From Polyangium sp. 6x1 (GTDB lineage: Bacteria > Myxococcota_A > Polyangia > Polyangiales > Polyangiaceae): a stretch of DNA of 42,494 bases. Made by a program: the position numbers and the translations under genes. Each line of letters opens with the position of its first letter. Position 1 is the stretch's first letter. This document shows, piece by piece, positions 9,093 to 23,451 of this stretch. Location: the NCBI RefSeq assembly GCF_029946515.1, contig NZ_JARZHH010000086.1:1-42494 (forward strand), given 5' to 3'. Under the pieces are notes generated by a model. That model did not search any database, had not been told where the DNA came from, and saw only the letters and a program-made list of their open reading frames with translations.

Positions 9093-11348
9093 GTGAGCTC
9101 TTTCCTTGGCCTTACCGCTCGGCGATGGCTTGGATTCTTCGCCGGCTTCGTCGCAATCGGTTGCAGCGGCAGCAGCACCAGCACCAGCACCACACCACCG
9201 ATCGCGCAAAGCACGCCCGCGGCACCGCCGAGCCCACCGGCCGCGCCTCCGGTGACCGTGGTCTTTCAGCCGTGGCAAGTGGGGGGAACGCGCCTCCTTT
9301 CCTTGCCAGAGCGGAAGGTGATCTGGGCCGGTGAAAACCATCTGACGTTCTTCGACAGGCAAAACGCCGGCGAGGCTGTCGATCCGGGGCGGTTCGTCGC
9401 CGTCGCCTCGCTTCCCGTGAACAACCTCAACACACGGAGCATTGTTCTCACGTCGAATGGCGCCGACGCCATCGTGCTCGCTTCGGTCGCCGCGCCCGTC
9501 TGGGAGGGAAACATCATCCGGCCACCGTCGGCGCGGGTGGTGGAACGGTGGAACCTCGCCACGCGCACGCGGATCTGGTCGCGCACCCTGCCGGCCATGC
9601 CGAACATCCAAACCGGCGCGTCGTCGACCGAAAATGACGACCTCCTGACGCTCGGCCCGCGCGGCCTCTTCGCGACCCGCTGCATGCAGATGATCGCGCG
9701 CTCGCAGACCAACTGCCATGTCGTCGCGCTCGACGAGCGTACGGGAGCGATGGGCGCCTCGGAGGCATGGACGTTCACGGACTTTCCTTTCTCGTGGTCG
9801 AACCATGACTCTCAGGAAGTGTCGAAAGGACGGCGTCATACGCTCGTCAATGCATACCGGTACTGGCAGCAGTTCCCCCACTTCCTGGTGTTCGACGACG
9901 TGGGGCGCATCGTCGGGAGGGTGCGAGCGTCGTGCGCTCGTTTCGCAGATGACAATGCGGAGCAGATGCCGACGATCCTGGTCGACGAGCAGAGCAACCT
10001 CGAGGAAAACGCCGACGTCTCCCGGCGTTTTCGCCTGATCAAGGACGCGAGCGCCTGTCAATTGCAGCAACATTTGACGGACGCGCGCAAGTACCAGAGA
10101 ACGGACGACACCTATCCGTTGACGAGCCAATTCAACTGGATCGGCGGGGGCCGTCGGATCGTATGGAGCTCCCTCACCCACCGTATCAGCGCGCCGGGCG
10201 AGCTGCCCAAGGCTCATTCCGTGGATGTGGGCCGCCTGGGCCTCCCCGCGCCGCTTTCCCCGCCGCCCGGCGCGGCGGATGCTGACGTACTCTTCGCCGG
10301 ATCGGGCTCGGATCTGTATGCGTACACGAAGGAGAAGATTTTTCACCTCGAGGACACCGGCTTCGTGTTCGATTCGGCGAAGACCGGGCAGGGCGTTCTT
10401 TTCAGCCGTGGCAACGAGGCGCTCATGGCGACGTACGCGGGGCTCGACGCCAGCAAGTACGTCCTTTCGCTAGGCAAGCGAAAGCCAGGCAAACCCGGCT
10501 TCACGTGGCAAAAAATCACTGCCGTCTCGCAGTTCAGGCCGGATTTCATCTCGTTCGAGAACGCCGGGCGTCCACAAGTGCTGATTGCCGGCGGCAAGCA
10601 AGGGCTCCAGTGGGTCGACACGCGGACGGGGCAAGTGTTCCTGCGGAGCTGCGCGCCCGGCGCTCCATCGCCGAATCCCTGTAGCGATCGCAAAGCCGAG
10701 AACGATTATCGCGGATTGGTCCTGTCGAGCGCTCGGAAGACGGCCTTCACGGTGCACCTGAAGGACCAGAGCACAAGGTACAACAATTCGTTCGACGAGA
10801 TCGAGTTGTCCACCGGCAAGACGCTGCGGAGCTTTCCGGCGCCGGATTGGAGTACGTCCGACCCTCTCGACTTGCCCATGGGCTGGCTCGAGAAAGAGCG
10901 CCGGTTTTGGGTCGTGGGGCACGATTTCCGGGCCGGGAGGTCCGGGGCCTCCGTCACGATCGTGACCCTTCCCGCCACGGACGGCGCCGAACCGCATTAC
11001 GAATCGTTCGCCACCCACTCACAGCCCGCTCATATCGGCGCGGATCCGGAGGGTCGCTTCTTCGTGGCCGCGCGCGGTGCCGATACGATCGACGTATTTG
11101 CCCCCCATGGCGCCCTCGTGCTCACGATGGGCGTTCGCGCCGATGGCTCCTTCGCACAGGCGGGCGACGGCCGGTTTGCCTGCACGGGCAAAGCATGTGA
11201 CGAATTTCGATGCGTGGTCGGGAACGTGGCTCGCCAGGTCACCGACCCGGCCTGCGCCGCATTTCGCGTGGAAGGGTTTTCCATCGTCGACGAGCTTGCG
11301 CGCATCGAGAAGGCTCGCGCGGCCGGCAAGGCGAGCCGGCCCGAATGA
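9093..11348 (+). CDS. Large lipoprotein of unknown function, beta-propeller-like
   Basis: 751 residues beginning at GTG, with signal peptide and lipobox-like VAIGC (Cys24). A Ser/Thr then Pro/Ala linker follows (STSTSTT, PPSPPAAPP). The mature part has many short beta-strand patterns and phrases typical of WD40/PQQ-like propellers (RVVERWNLATRTRIWSRTL, HVVALDERTGAMGA, GLQWVDTRTGQVF, HIGADPEGRFFVAARGADTIDVF). Scattered Cys pairs (CMQM..NCHVV, CAPGAPSPNPCSD, CTGKACDEFRC) may be disulfides. No catalytic motif is visible. It stands alone between divergent and convergent neighbours. I do not recognise the family; a surface-anchored propeller-type binding protein is the most economical reading. Confidence 0.85.
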   Translation: MSSFLGLTARRWLGFFAGFVAIGCSGSSTSTSTTPPIAQSTPAAPPSPPAAPPVTVVFQPWQVGGTRLLSLPERKVIWAGENHLTFFDRQNAGEAVDPGRFVAVASLPVNNLNTRSIVLTSNGADAIVLASVAAPVWEGNIIRPPSARVVERWNLATRTRIWSRTLPAMPNIQTGASSTENDDLLTLGPRGLFATRCMQMIARSQTNCHVVALDERTGAMGASEAWTFTDFPFSWSNHDSQEVSKGRRHTLVNAYRYWQQFPHFLVFDDVGRIVGRVRASCARFADDNAEQMPTILVDEQSNLEENADVSRRFRLIKDASACQLQQHLTDARKYQRTDDTYPLTSQFNWIGGGRRIVWSSLTHRISAPGELPKAHSVDVGRLGLPAPLSPPPGAADADVLFAGSGSDLYAYTKEKIFHLEDTGFVFDSAKTGQGVLFSRGNEALMATYAGLDASKYVLSLGKRKPGKPGFTWQKITAVSQFRPDFISFENAGRPQVLIAGGKQGLQWVDTRTGQVFLRSCAPGAPSPNPCSDRKAENDYRGLVLSSARKTAFTVHLKDQSTRYNNSFDEIELSTGKTLRSFPAPDWSTSDPLDLPMGWLEKERRFWVVGHDFRAGRSGASVTIVTLPATDGAEPHYESFATHSQPAHIGADPEGRFFVAARGADTIDVFAPHGALVLTMGVRADGSFAQAGDGRFACTGKACDEFRCVVGNVARQVTDPACAAFRVEGFSIVDELARIEKARAAGKASRPE

Positions 11349-11360
11349 CGAGCGGCTCGC
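11331..11360. terminator. Inverted repeat between convergent genes, possible terminator
   Basis: GCGAGCCG (11331-11338) and CGGCTCGC (11353-11360) are perfect 8-bp inverted repeats across a 14-nt loop containing the stop of the lipoprotein gene. A second overlapping stem, GGCTC-GCCC-GAGCC, lies just right of it. There is no long T-tract, only TTT near 11371. It lies in the 24-bp gap of two convergent genes, so it could end both transcripts. Confidence 0.3.
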
Positions 11361-11372
11361 CCGAGCCCCGTT

Positions 11373-12959
11373 TCAAGGGTCGTACGAGAGCTTCAGCACG
11401 GACTGCTTCGACGAGCTGTAGCGGATGTTGACCTGGTGCACGCCCAGCGAAGCCGGCTGATAAAGCGGGTCGTAGGTGTCGAGCACGAGCGCCAGGCGGT
11501 GGCCGGCGGGCACGTCGTAGCCCGCCGCGACGAGCTCGATGGACATCTTCACGTCCTGCCCGGGCGTCGCGTTGTGCAGCGTCCTCACGCCGTGCGAGAT
11601 CAGCTTCCCGTTGCCCAAGGCATCCTCGTCGTAGAGGTAGGCGACGAGCTGGGTCTTCGAATGCGAGGGAGATATCCAGACGTCGAGGGTCGAGACGCCG
11701 CGGAGCTTGAGCGGGGAGCTCAGGGACGAGGTCTCATAGGTGATCGAATTGACGTCGGAGGCCGCGGGCAGCCAGGCCGAGACTTCGAGGTCGAGGTGCG
11801 CGTCGAGCGCGGCCGAGAGAATGGGGATGCCCGTCGTGGCGATCGAGTCGGCGCCCGACAAGATCGAGTTCGTGTACGTCGATGTATAGGGAGAGCTCCG
11901 CAGGGAGCCGTCGCCGATCAAGCCGCGGGGGCCCAGGTAGAGGGTCTTCGTGCTGACGCTCGCGCTCGGCCAGTCTTCGAATGAGACGCGCTGGTGCGAG
12001 GACTGGAGCTCCATCGTGACCGGCGGCTCATCCGCGATGCCGTTGTCCACGCCCTTGAGCCAGTAATCGAACCAGTCGTGGACGTTGTCCCACACGTAAT
12101 TCGAGAGCCCGAGCAGGCCCGTCGCCTCGGCGCTGATGTGGATGCCCTGGTTGACGTCGATTCGCTTGGGGCCGGTGAGGAGTGAATACAACTTCAGCGA
12201 AGAGTTCGGCTTGAACAGCTCGTCGTTGAAGTTGTTGCTGATGTAGACGGGGGCATTGCGCGCGTTGATCTTGTCCACGTACGTGAGGGGGGAGCGGTCC
12301 TCCGCCCAGGCGAGCGCCTCGGAGACGTCGGTCCCCGCGAGCAGATCGCCGAAGTACACCGGGATGTCGCTCGAAATCTCCCCGAGCAGGAAGCCCGAGC
12401 CGACGAGGAGCGTGCCCCATACGAGGCTCGTCGATTCGCCGCCGTAGAGGGCGTCCGGCAGGCTGCCCCATCCGCTCAGCGCCGCCGCGGTCTTGATGCG
12501 CGGCTCGTGCGCGAGCCCGAGAAGCGAGAGCCCCGCCCCGTACGACATCCCGGAGATGCCGATGTTCGAGATGTCGGCCTGCGTGTTCGCGTCGAGCCAA
12601 TCGATGATCGCCGACAGGTCCTCCATGTCCTCGGGCCCGCCCACGGTCGCGAATGCGCTCGACTGCCCCCAGCCGCGCGCGCTGTAGCTGAGGACGAGGT
12701 AGCCGTCCTGCGCCAGCTTGCTCGCCTGGACGAGGTACTCGTGCTCCTCGAGCGCCCAGCTATTCACGAAGATGATCGTCGGGAGCGCCGCGTTCGAGCT
12801 CGTCGTGGCAGGCGTGAAGAGGTTGGCGGCGATCTCGGTTCCGTCCGCCGACGTGATGACGATCTGATCGTCGAATGTGACGCTCCCGGCGGCCAGCGCG
12901 CTTTGCGAACAAACCAGTCCCGCAATGGTGCCGAGCACCACCGTAGTAAACTTTTTCAT
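11373..12959 (-). CDS. Exported CocE/NonD-type alpha/beta hydrolase (X-Pro dipeptidyl-peptidase S15-like)
   Basis: 528 residues. The start MKKF at 12959 was chosen because it gives a clean signal peptide (cleavage after SALA, about residue 23) and has GAGGGA about 8 nt upstream; a longer frame to 13031 is open but lacks both. The alpha/beta hydrolase domain has nucleophile Ser139 in GISGMSYG, candidate acid Asp246 in NNFNDELF and candidate His274 in QGIHIS. The C-terminal ~200 residues form the jelly-roll domain of the X-Pro peptidase/cocaine esterase group (LYLGPRG, LDVWISPS, VPAGHRLALVLDTYDP). Members hydrolyse peptides after proline, or esters and acyl groups; substrate cannot be deduced here. 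Monocistronic by position. Confidence 0.88.
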   Translation of the reverse strand: MKKFTTVVLGTIAGLVCSQSALAAGSVTFDDQIVITSADGTEIAANLFTPATTSSNAALPTIIFVNSWALEEHEYLVQASKLAQDGYLVLSYSARGWGQSSAFATVGGPEDMEDLSAIIDWLDANTQADISNIGISGMSYGAGLSLLGLAHEPRIKTAAALSGWGSLPDALYGGESTSLVWGTLLVGSGFLLGEISSDIPVYFGDLLAGTDVSEALAWAEDRSPLTYVDKINARNAPVYISNNFNDELFKPNSSLKLYSLLTGPKRIDVNQGIHISAEATGLLGLSNYVWDNVHDWFDYWLKGVDNGIADEPPVTMELQSSHQRVSFEDWPSASVSTKTLYLGPRGLIGDGSLRSSPYTSTYTNSILSGADSIATTGIPILSAALDAHLDLEVSAWLPAASDVNSITYETSSLSSPLKLRGVSTLDVWISPSHSKTQLVAYLYDEDALGNGKLISHGVRTLHNATPGQDVKMSIELVAAGYDVPAGHRLALVLDTYDPLYQPASLGVHQVNIRYSSSKQSVLKLSYDP

Positions 12960-13364
12960 GTTTTGCGTCCCTCGGTAAGAGCCTGGGAAACGGCAGAAAA
13001 ATCCGCCATCTGCGCGCACAACCACGCGCATCGCCCGTCATCGCGAAATACCCCTACACGAGCCAGGGTCGAAATGGCTAGCGAATTCCTACGCACGCGA
13101 AGGGATTTGTGGGGACTCCCAGGAACGTGACGCCGCCTGGCGCTGCCATTGAAAGTTTACGACATGCGCGGGTGAGGGGCAGCGGCTGCTGCCGCCGCCG
13201 CCTCACCCGCGCGGAAAGGACATCACGCGCGCCGCGCGCGCCTCCGCCATGCGGGCGCCGACGTGCCCTCGGCGGGCAGATGGTGTTCGAATGTTGGGAG
13301 ACGCGGACGAGAGCCTGACGCGACGGTGTTCGAATGTGGAAGCGACGCCCCGCGGCCGCTCCCG
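12960..13364. other. Non-coding interval with promoter of the S15-like gene and 43-bp repeat copies
   Basis: The left part must hold the promoter of the hydrolase gene; its ribosome-binding site is at about 12966-12972. No coding pattern is seen on either strand. The right end carries two units of the 43-bp repeat described separately. Confidence 0.6.
13274..13345 (-). repeat. Two 43-bp tandem repeat units behind the giant kinase gene
   Basis: The string GGTGTTCGAATGT occurs at 13282 and again at 13325, exactly 43 bp apart. The full unit (13274-13316) aligns over its length with the seven-unit array at 18828-19129: GACGCGA, TCGAATG and GGAGACGCGGA blocks sit in the same order and spacing. 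The second unit decays about 20 nt before the kinase stop codon at 13365. Confidence 0.75.
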
Positions 13365-18446
<5,082 letters not shown>

Positions 18447-18827
18447 GTTATCCTTGACCGAACCGCGCGATCGTGGCCGTGGTTGCTCGTGCCCCTCGTG
18501 TCCGCCCGCCCCCCACGCGGCGAACGGGTACCGATGGCATGGGGATCCCGTTTTGGGATACACCAATCCAATTCGGGCGTCTACCTGTCAAGCAATTGGC
18601 GCCTGCGCCGCGACCGGTCGCGTCGGAGATCACGGGAGAGGAGAATGGGTCCGTTTTGCCCGGTCGGGTGAAAAGGACGCGCGGGGGTGGGGCGGATACC
18701 CCGCGGCGTGCCTTTCCAGGAGGGCTACTCGCACGTACCCGCGCGGCATGCAGGAGGTGATGGCGGCACGCACGGGGGCACGATGAACGCCCGAAGAAAA
18801 CTTCATTCAGGGTGAGCAGGTTTCAGG
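18447..18827. other. Non-coding leader region upstream of the giant kinase gene
   Basis: About 380 bases without a convincing reading frame. The kinase promoter should lie here on the minus strand, but I cannot identify -10/-35 elements. The interval merges on the right into the 43-bp array. Confidence 0.5.
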
Positions 18828-19129
18828 CACGCGAGGGTGTTCGGACGTTCGAAGGGACGCGGGTGATGGTGACGCGAGGGGAATCGGACGTTTGGAGACG
18901 CGGAGGAGACGGTGACGCGAGGGGAATCGGACGTTTGGAGACGCGGAGGAGACGGTGACGCGCGGGGGATCGGAGGGCCGGAGAGCCACGAGCGATGGTG
19001 ACGCGTCGGGGATCGAGCGTTCGGAGGGCGGCGGGAGACAGTGACGCGAAGGTGGTCGAACGTTCGAACGGGCGCGAGAGACGGTGACGCGACGGGGGGA
19101 GGACGGTTGGAGAAGCGGGAGCAGCTGGT
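18828..19129 (-). repeat. Seven-unit 43-bp minisatellite behind the FHA-GGDEF gene
   Basis: Units start at 18828, 18871, 18914, 18957, 19000, 19043 and 19086. The first six are exactly 43 bp and the last is 44 bp. Units two and three are identical; the others diverge. Each begins GACGCG (CACGCG in the first) and most carry a TCGGACGTT- or TCGAACGTT-like core. Unit six contains the perfect palindrome TCGAACGTTCGA. The array ends about 25 nt before the stop codon of the minus-strand GGDEF gene, so it would be transcribed as its 3' untranslated tail. The same unit lies at the same distance behind the kinase gene. There are no conserved-repeat/unique-spacer alternations, so it is not CRISPR. Confidence 0.9.
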
Positions 19130-19153
19130 GACGGTGTCGCCGGCCGTGCGCCC

Positions 19154-20008
19154 CTACGAGCGCACGCAATTCCGGCCGTCGCACTTGGCCTGGTAGAGCC
19201 TCTCGTCTGCCGACTTGATGAGATCGATGGCGACGCAGGTCTTTTCGTCCGCTTGCGCGACGCCCGCCGAGATGGTCAGCGAGATCCTGTGCGCCTCGAA
19301 GGTCACCACGTGGGCCGCGATGGCTGCGCGGATCGTCTCGGCCATGGCCGCGGCTCCTTGAAGGTCGGTCCCGGGCAGCATCCACGTGAACTCTTCCCCG
19401 CCGTATCGTGCAAAGACATCACCCGGGCGCACGTGCTGCTGCATGAGCGATGCGACCTCGCGTAGCACCTGGTCACCTGCCAGATGCCCGAACGAGTCGT
19501 TGATCCGCTTGAAATGGTCGAGGTCGAACATCACCAGCGCGAGCGGAGGTTCGGGATGCTCCATGCGCCGCAACGCGGCGTCGAGCTGCTCGAGGAGATG
19601 ACGGCGGTTGTACGCCTTCGTCAGGCCGTCGATCGACGTCATGGTGTACCGTGTTTCGTCGATCGGCCGCCCGCACGCGGCGCAGCAGGACTTGAAGATC
19701 GTGTTTCCGATGCTGACCCGATCGCCACAACGAAGCCGCGCCTCCGTCACCCGCTCGTCGTTGACGAAGGTGCCATTGGTGCTGTTGTCGTCGACCACCC
19801 AGAAGCCATCGGCGCGCTTCTCGAAGCGCGCGTGGTGCCGCGAGGCGGAGTCGCTGTCGATCGAGATGGTGTTTCCCGCGTGGCGTCCGACCGTGACCAC
19901 CGTGGCGGTGCCCAGCTCGTAGCAACGGCCCAGGAGCTTACGATCGCGCGTGTAGATGATGACGAGGTTGTCGGGTCCTGCCTGGTCCTGCGAGCAGCAG
20001 ATGATCAT
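19154..20008 (-). CDS. FHA-GGDEF diguanylate cyclase
   Basis: 284 residues. The N-terminal FHA domain (about 20-105) has VTVGRHAGNTISI, SRHHARF and DNSTNGTFVND, the core residues for phosphothreonine-peptide binding. A short CCAACG segment (108-113) links to a GGDEF domain. It has DxLT (127-130), FDLDHFKRIND (161-171) and the active site GGEEF (203-207). An allosteric I-site RPGD (194-197) sits five residues before it, so product inhibition by c-di-GMP is expected. The FHA domain implies that a Ser/Thr kinase controls c-di-GMP synthesis; the giant kinase lies next downstream on the same strand, and a link between them is only an inference. Cytosolic, no membrane segment. Divergent from the OmpA-like gene. 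Confidence 0.93.
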   Translation of the reverse strand: MIICCSQDQAGPDNLVIIYTRDRKLLGRCYELGTATVVTVGRHAGNTISIDSDSASRHHARFEKRADGFWVVDDNSTNGTFVNDERVTEARLRCGDRVSIGNTIFKSCCAACGRPIDETRYTMTSIDGLTKAYNRRHLLEQLDAALRRMEHPEPPLALVMFDLDHFKRINDSFGHLAGDQVLREVASLMQQHVRPGDVFARYGGEEFTWMLPGTDLQGAAAMAETIRAAIAAHVVTFEAHRISLTISAGVAQADEKTCVAIDLIKSADERLYQAKCDGRNCVRS

Positions 20009-20127
20009 GGGGGTCCGCGGCGTAAGGTTGGATCCATAGAGTAGCGTGACCTGTCAGCGGTAGCAGCAGCGGCAGCAGCAGCAGCCCCCTTGACCCCCTC
20101 CCCCGCCCCCGCCTACCGTCCCGCCCC

Positions 20128-21798
20128 GTGACGCCCGGGCCGCGCGCTCTCTCCTTCCTCCTGCCGGCCCTCGCGCTCGTCGCCTTCCCTTCCCTCGCGG
20201 CTGCCGACGAGACCCCTTCCCTCGCCCTCGAACCCGCTCCCGCCGGCGATCGCGCCTTCCTCACCGAACACGCCGACGTCCGCGGCCACCTCCTCCCCTC
20301 GGCGCGCCTCGTCCTCGATTACGCGCGCCGCCCCCTCGTCCTCCGCAACGACCGCGACGAGCTCGACCCCGTCATCTCGGATCAAACCTTCTTCCACGCC
20401 CTCGCCTCGCTCTCCCTCTTCTACCGGGCCAGCGTCTCCCTCGACGTCCCCTTCTCCATCACCCAGGCCGGCAGCACCCCGCCCTCCGGCGACGCCTTCC
20501 CCCGCGCCGCCGTCGGCGCCGCCCTCGGCGACCTTCGCATCGGCGCCCGCGTCCGCCTCGCAGGTGGCCTCGACGAAGCCGGCCTCGGCGCCGCCCTCGG
20601 CCTCTCCGCGTCCCTCTGGCTCCCCACCGGCACGGATGGATACGCCGGGGATGGGGCCTTCCGCGCGCGCTTCGCCCTCGTCGCGGAAGCGACCGGAAAG
20701 CGCCTCCACGGCGCGTTTTCCGGCGGCGTTCGCACCCGCCCGCCCGCGGCGCTCCCGGGCGTCTTGCCATCGCGTGTCGCCACCTCGCTCACGTTGGGCC
20801 TCGCCGGCGGCTTTTTCGTCGACGGCGCCCGCACCCTCACCCTTGGCGGCGAGCTCGCGGCCGATCTCCCTTTCCTCGGCGGCGCCCGCCTCTTCGATCC
20901 TCGCGCCACCGTCGCACACGCCCTCGTCACCGGGCATTACCGCATCACCGGCGGACCGCTCGAAGTCGGCCTCGCCATGGGCCCGGGCCTCGGGCAGGGC
21001 GCGGGGAGCGCCGACGTCCGCGTGCTCGCGCTCTTCGGGGTTGCGCCGGAGAAGGCCAAACCCCCGCCGGATCGCGATAGCGACGGCATTCCGGACAAGG
21101 CCGACGCTTGTATCGATCTCGTCGGCGTGGAGTCGGGGGATCCGCTCCTGCACGGCTGTCCCGAGCCGCCGCCCGATTACGACGGGGATGCGATTCCCGA
21201 CGAGAACGACGCTTGCCCGCGCGCCGCCGGCGAGGCCACGTTCGTGCGCAAGACGCACGGCTGTCCCAAGGACACCGACGAGGACGGCGTGCCCGACAAG
21301 AAAGACGTTTGCCCCACGGAGCCCGGCCCGAAGCCGCCCGAGGGCAATGGTTGCCCCAAGCCGAAGGAGCCGGAGCCTCCGCCCGTCGCTTCGCTCGCCG
21401 AGCAGGAGATCGTGATCTCGCAGCAGGTGCAATTCGAGACGGGCACGGCCGTGCTCCGCCCGGAGAGCGACGGCGTGCTCGGCGAGGTCGCGCGGGTGCT
21501 CGCGGATCACCCGGAGGTCACGCGGATCGAGGTGCAAGGCCACACCGACGACACGGGCCCGCCCGACGTGAACCGCAAGCTCGGGCAGGACCGCGCCGAG
21601 AGCGTCGTCGAATGGCTCGTCCGGCGCGGGGTCAGCCGCGCGCGGCTCGCGCCGAAGGGGTACGGCTCGGACAAGCCGATCGCGGACAACACGACCGAGG
21701 AGGGCCGCAGCAAGAATCGGCGCGTCGAGTTCCGGATCCTCGAAAAGAAGCCGGCCACGAAGGACGATGGCAAACCGGCGTCGGGAGGCGCGAAATGA
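20128..21798 (+). CDS. OmpA-family protein with TSP3 calcium-binding repeats
   Basis: 556 residues starting at GTG with a signal peptide (cleavage near AAA-DE, residue 26). The N-terminal ~300 residues have alternating strands of an outer-membrane beta-barrel. The middle (about 313-410) holds thrombospondin type 3-like repeats rich in Asp and Cys: DRDSDGIPDKADAC, DYDGDAIPDENDAC, DTDEDGVPDKKDVC. They should bind calcium and stiffen a periplasmic stalk. A Pro-rich linker leads to a C-terminal OmpA peptidoglycan-binding domain (about 435-540: QFETGTAVLRPES, VQGHTDDTG, NRKLGQDRAESVVEWL, GRSKNRRVEFRI). First of a four-gene operon; its stop overlaps the next start (ATGA). The upstream gap 20009-20127 holds a short CAG-rich stretch (about 20056-20090) and TGACCTGTCA at 20048-20057. 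Confidence 0.92.
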   Translation: MTPGPRALSFLLPALALVAFPSLAAADETPSLALEPAPAGDRAFLTEHADVRGHLLPSARLVLDYARRPLVLRNDRDELDPVISDQTFFHALASLSLFYRASVSLDVPFSITQAGSTPPSGDAFPRAAVGAALGDLRIGARVRLAGGLDEAGLGAALGLSASLWLPTGTDGYAGDGAFRARFALVAEATGKRLHGAFSGGVRTRPPAALPGVLPSRVATSLTLGLAGGFFVDGARTLTLGGELAADLPFLGGARLFDPRATVAHALVTGHYRITGGPLEVGLAMGPGLGQGAGSADVRVLALFGVAPEKAKPPPDRDSDGIPDKADACIDLVGVESGDPLLHGCPEPPPDYDGDAIPDENDACPRAAGEATFVRKTHGCPKDTDEDGVPDKKDVCPTEPGPKPPEGNGCPKPKEPEPPPVASLAEQEIVISQQVQFETGTAVLRPESDGVLGEVARVLADHPEVTRIEVQGHTDDTGPPDVNRKLGQDRAESVVEWLVRRGVSRARLAPKGYGSDKPIADNTTEEGRSKNRRVEFRILEKKPATKDDGKPASGGAK

Positions 21799-23048
21799 GC
21801 CACGCGAAAGGGATGTTCGCGTTCGCCGCGCTCACCACGCTCTCCGTTTCGGGCGCGGGCCATGCCGAGGAGCCGGCCGAGGATCGGGGCGCGCTGGGCC
21901 CCGAGGTGCTGCACAACCCGACGCTGGAGCGGACGGCCGAGCAGGGGATCCTGCGCGCCGTTCCCATTTCGATCGAGCTCCCCGTCGACATCGCGCTCCG
22001 CGCCCGCCGCGTGCTCGTGCACTACCGGCTCTGGGGGGATCCCGACTGGACGGCGCTCGAGTTGCGGCGAAACGGCGCCAGGTACGAGGGCGCGATCCCG
22101 TGCCTGGAGATCAGCACCGTCACCGGGGATCTGCGCTACTACATCCGCGTCCACGACGCCGAGGGCCGGGTGATCGCGACGGGCGCGTCGCGCGCGCGGC
22201 CGTACCTCGTGACCATCAAGCACGACACCGTGCTCGAGCCCGGCGAGGGCAGCGGCGCGAAATGCCCCGATCCGGCCGATTGTCCCGCGGGCCTGCTCGG
22301 ATGCCCGAGCGAGCGCGTCGTGGAGATCGCCTGCCAATCGGACGCCGATTGCGAGGGAGGCACCACGTGCAGCTGGCGCGGCTTCTGCGAGCGGATCGAT
22401 CGGCGCAAGAACTGGATCTCCCTCGGCGTGCAGCAAGACGTGGGCGCCTTCGCCACGGCGGGCGCGTGTAGCCTCGTTTCGCAGGAGAATGAGGGGTACG
22501 CATGTTTCCGCGCGGACGGCGCGCAGTACACGGGCACGCCGGTGCAGACGAATGCAAAGCCGTCCGGGAGCCTCGGGCCGACGCGGGTCGTCGTCGCGTT
22601 CGATCGGCTCATCCATTACGACACGACGCTCGGCCTGCGGCTCGGCTGGGCCTTCTTCGGCGAGGGACCGACGCCGCGCGAGGGCACCACATTCGTGCCG
22701 TTCTCCTTCGCGGCCCGCGCGACCCACTGGTTCGGCGACGACCTCTTCGCCCGCTCGGGGCTCCGGCCGTATGCGTTCCTCACCGGCGGATACGCGATGG
22801 TCGACATGAAAGGGAGCACGGTCGTCCGTGAAAACCCGCTCGCCCCGCCTTACCAGGGCGGCAATGACCTGGAGCAGGAGGTCACGGTCTGGAAACGCGC
22901 GGGCGACGGATTCGTGGGCGCCGGGACGGGCCTCGCGTTCGCGTGGGAGAGCCGCCGGGCGGCCTTCGTGGAGATCGCGGCGCATGCCGTGTTCCCGTTC
23001 GGCGCATTCGTGCTCGCGCCGAGCGCGGGCATTACCCTCGGCTTTTGA
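21795..23048 (+). CDS. Outer-membrane beta-barrel-like protein with Cys-rich linker
   Basis: 417 residues; ATG overlaps the stop of the OmpA-like gene, and a signal peptide ends near GHA-EE (residue 24). Residues 25-150 form a beta-sandwich-like N-terminal part (VLVHYRLWGDPDW, DLRYYIRVHDAEG). A Cys-rich segment follows (KCPDPADCP, GCPSE, ACQSDADCEGGTTCSWRGFCE), resembling the short Cys motifs common in myxobacterial secreted proteins. The C-terminal ~220 residues have the strand pattern of a beta-barrel and end in SAGITLGF, a terminal Phe typical of outer-membrane proteins. Probably acts with the OmpA-like protein in the envelope. Function otherwise unknown. Confidence 0.85.
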   Translation: MSHAKGMFAFAALTTLSVSGAGHAEEPAEDRGALGPEVLHNPTLERTAEQGILRAVPISIELPVDIALRARRVLVHYRLWGDPDWTALELRRNGARYEGAIPCLEISTVTGDLRYYIRVHDAEGRVIATGASRARPYLVTIKHDTVLEPGEGSGAKCPDPADCPAGLLGCPSERVVEIACQSDADCEGGTTCSWRGFCERIDRRKNWISLGVQQDVGAFATAGACSLVSQENEGYACFRADGAQYTGTPVQTNAKPSGSLGPTRVVVAFDRLIHYDTTLGLRLGWAFFGEGPTPREGTTFVPFSFAARATHWFGDDLFARSGLRPYAFLTGGYAMVDMKGSTVVRENPLAPPYQGGNDLEQEVTVWKRAGDGFVGAGTGLAFAWESRRAAFVEIAAHAVFPFGAFVLAPSAGITLGF

Positions 23049-23064
23049 AGGGAGGCGCAGATTG

Positions 23065-23451
23065 ATGCGAGCAAAGCTCCAAGACCTCTGTTTCGGTTTG
23101 GCGAGCGCGGCCCTCGCGGCCGCTTGCGCGTCGGACGCATTGACCCCGCCCGAAGCGCACATCGATACCCCCGGCGCCTTCGTGGCCGTGGAAGGGTATG
23201 ACGAGCCGGGGGAGCTCACGCTCGTCCGGATCCTCGATCGCCTGCAATTCGAGGAAGCCCGGCTCCTGTTCATGACGGTCCACGACGCCCGCCCCGAGAC
23301 CTACGACGAGGCGCGCGAGCTCGCCAAGGACCACGATCTCCCCATACGCGAGCTCATCCGCATCGAGCCGGACACGGTCGTCACGCAATCGCCCCATCAA
23401 ATCGTCTGGTTCCGGACGCTCACGAAACAAGAACAGGAGCGCGTACCGTGA
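23065..23451 (+). CDS. Small lipoprotein of unknown function
   Basis: 128 residues with lipobox LAAAC (Cys21). ATG 23065 was chosen because GGGAGG lies about 9 nt upstream; the longer open frame to the left overlaps the beta-barrel gene. The mature part is acidic and mixed alpha/beta (VAVEGYDEPGELTLVRILDR, EEARLLFMTVHDA) and has no further Cys. Third gene of the operon; its stop overlaps the next GTG (GTGA). No family recognised. Confidence 0.8.
   Translation: MRAKLQDLCFGLASAALAAACASDALTPPEAHIDTPGAFVAVEGYDEPGELTLVRILDRLQFEEARLLFMTVHDARPETYDEARELAKDHDLPIRELIRIEPDTVVTQSPHQIVWFRTLTKQEQERVP

Noticed and set aside
12960-13031. N-terminal extension of the S15-like hydrolase to 13031
   Set aside because: It would bury the signal peptide behind 24 Arg-rich residues; MKKF at 12959 has a good ribosome-binding site.
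18828-19129. Array at 18828-19129 as a CRISPR
   Set aside because: The whole 43-bp unit repeats with drift; there is no constant repeat alternating with unique spacers and no cas gene nearby.
20048-20057. TGACCTGTCA as an operator between the GGDEF and OmpA-like genes
   Set aside because: Four-bp arms with a 2-bp spacer occur often by chance in this composition; no second copy nearby.
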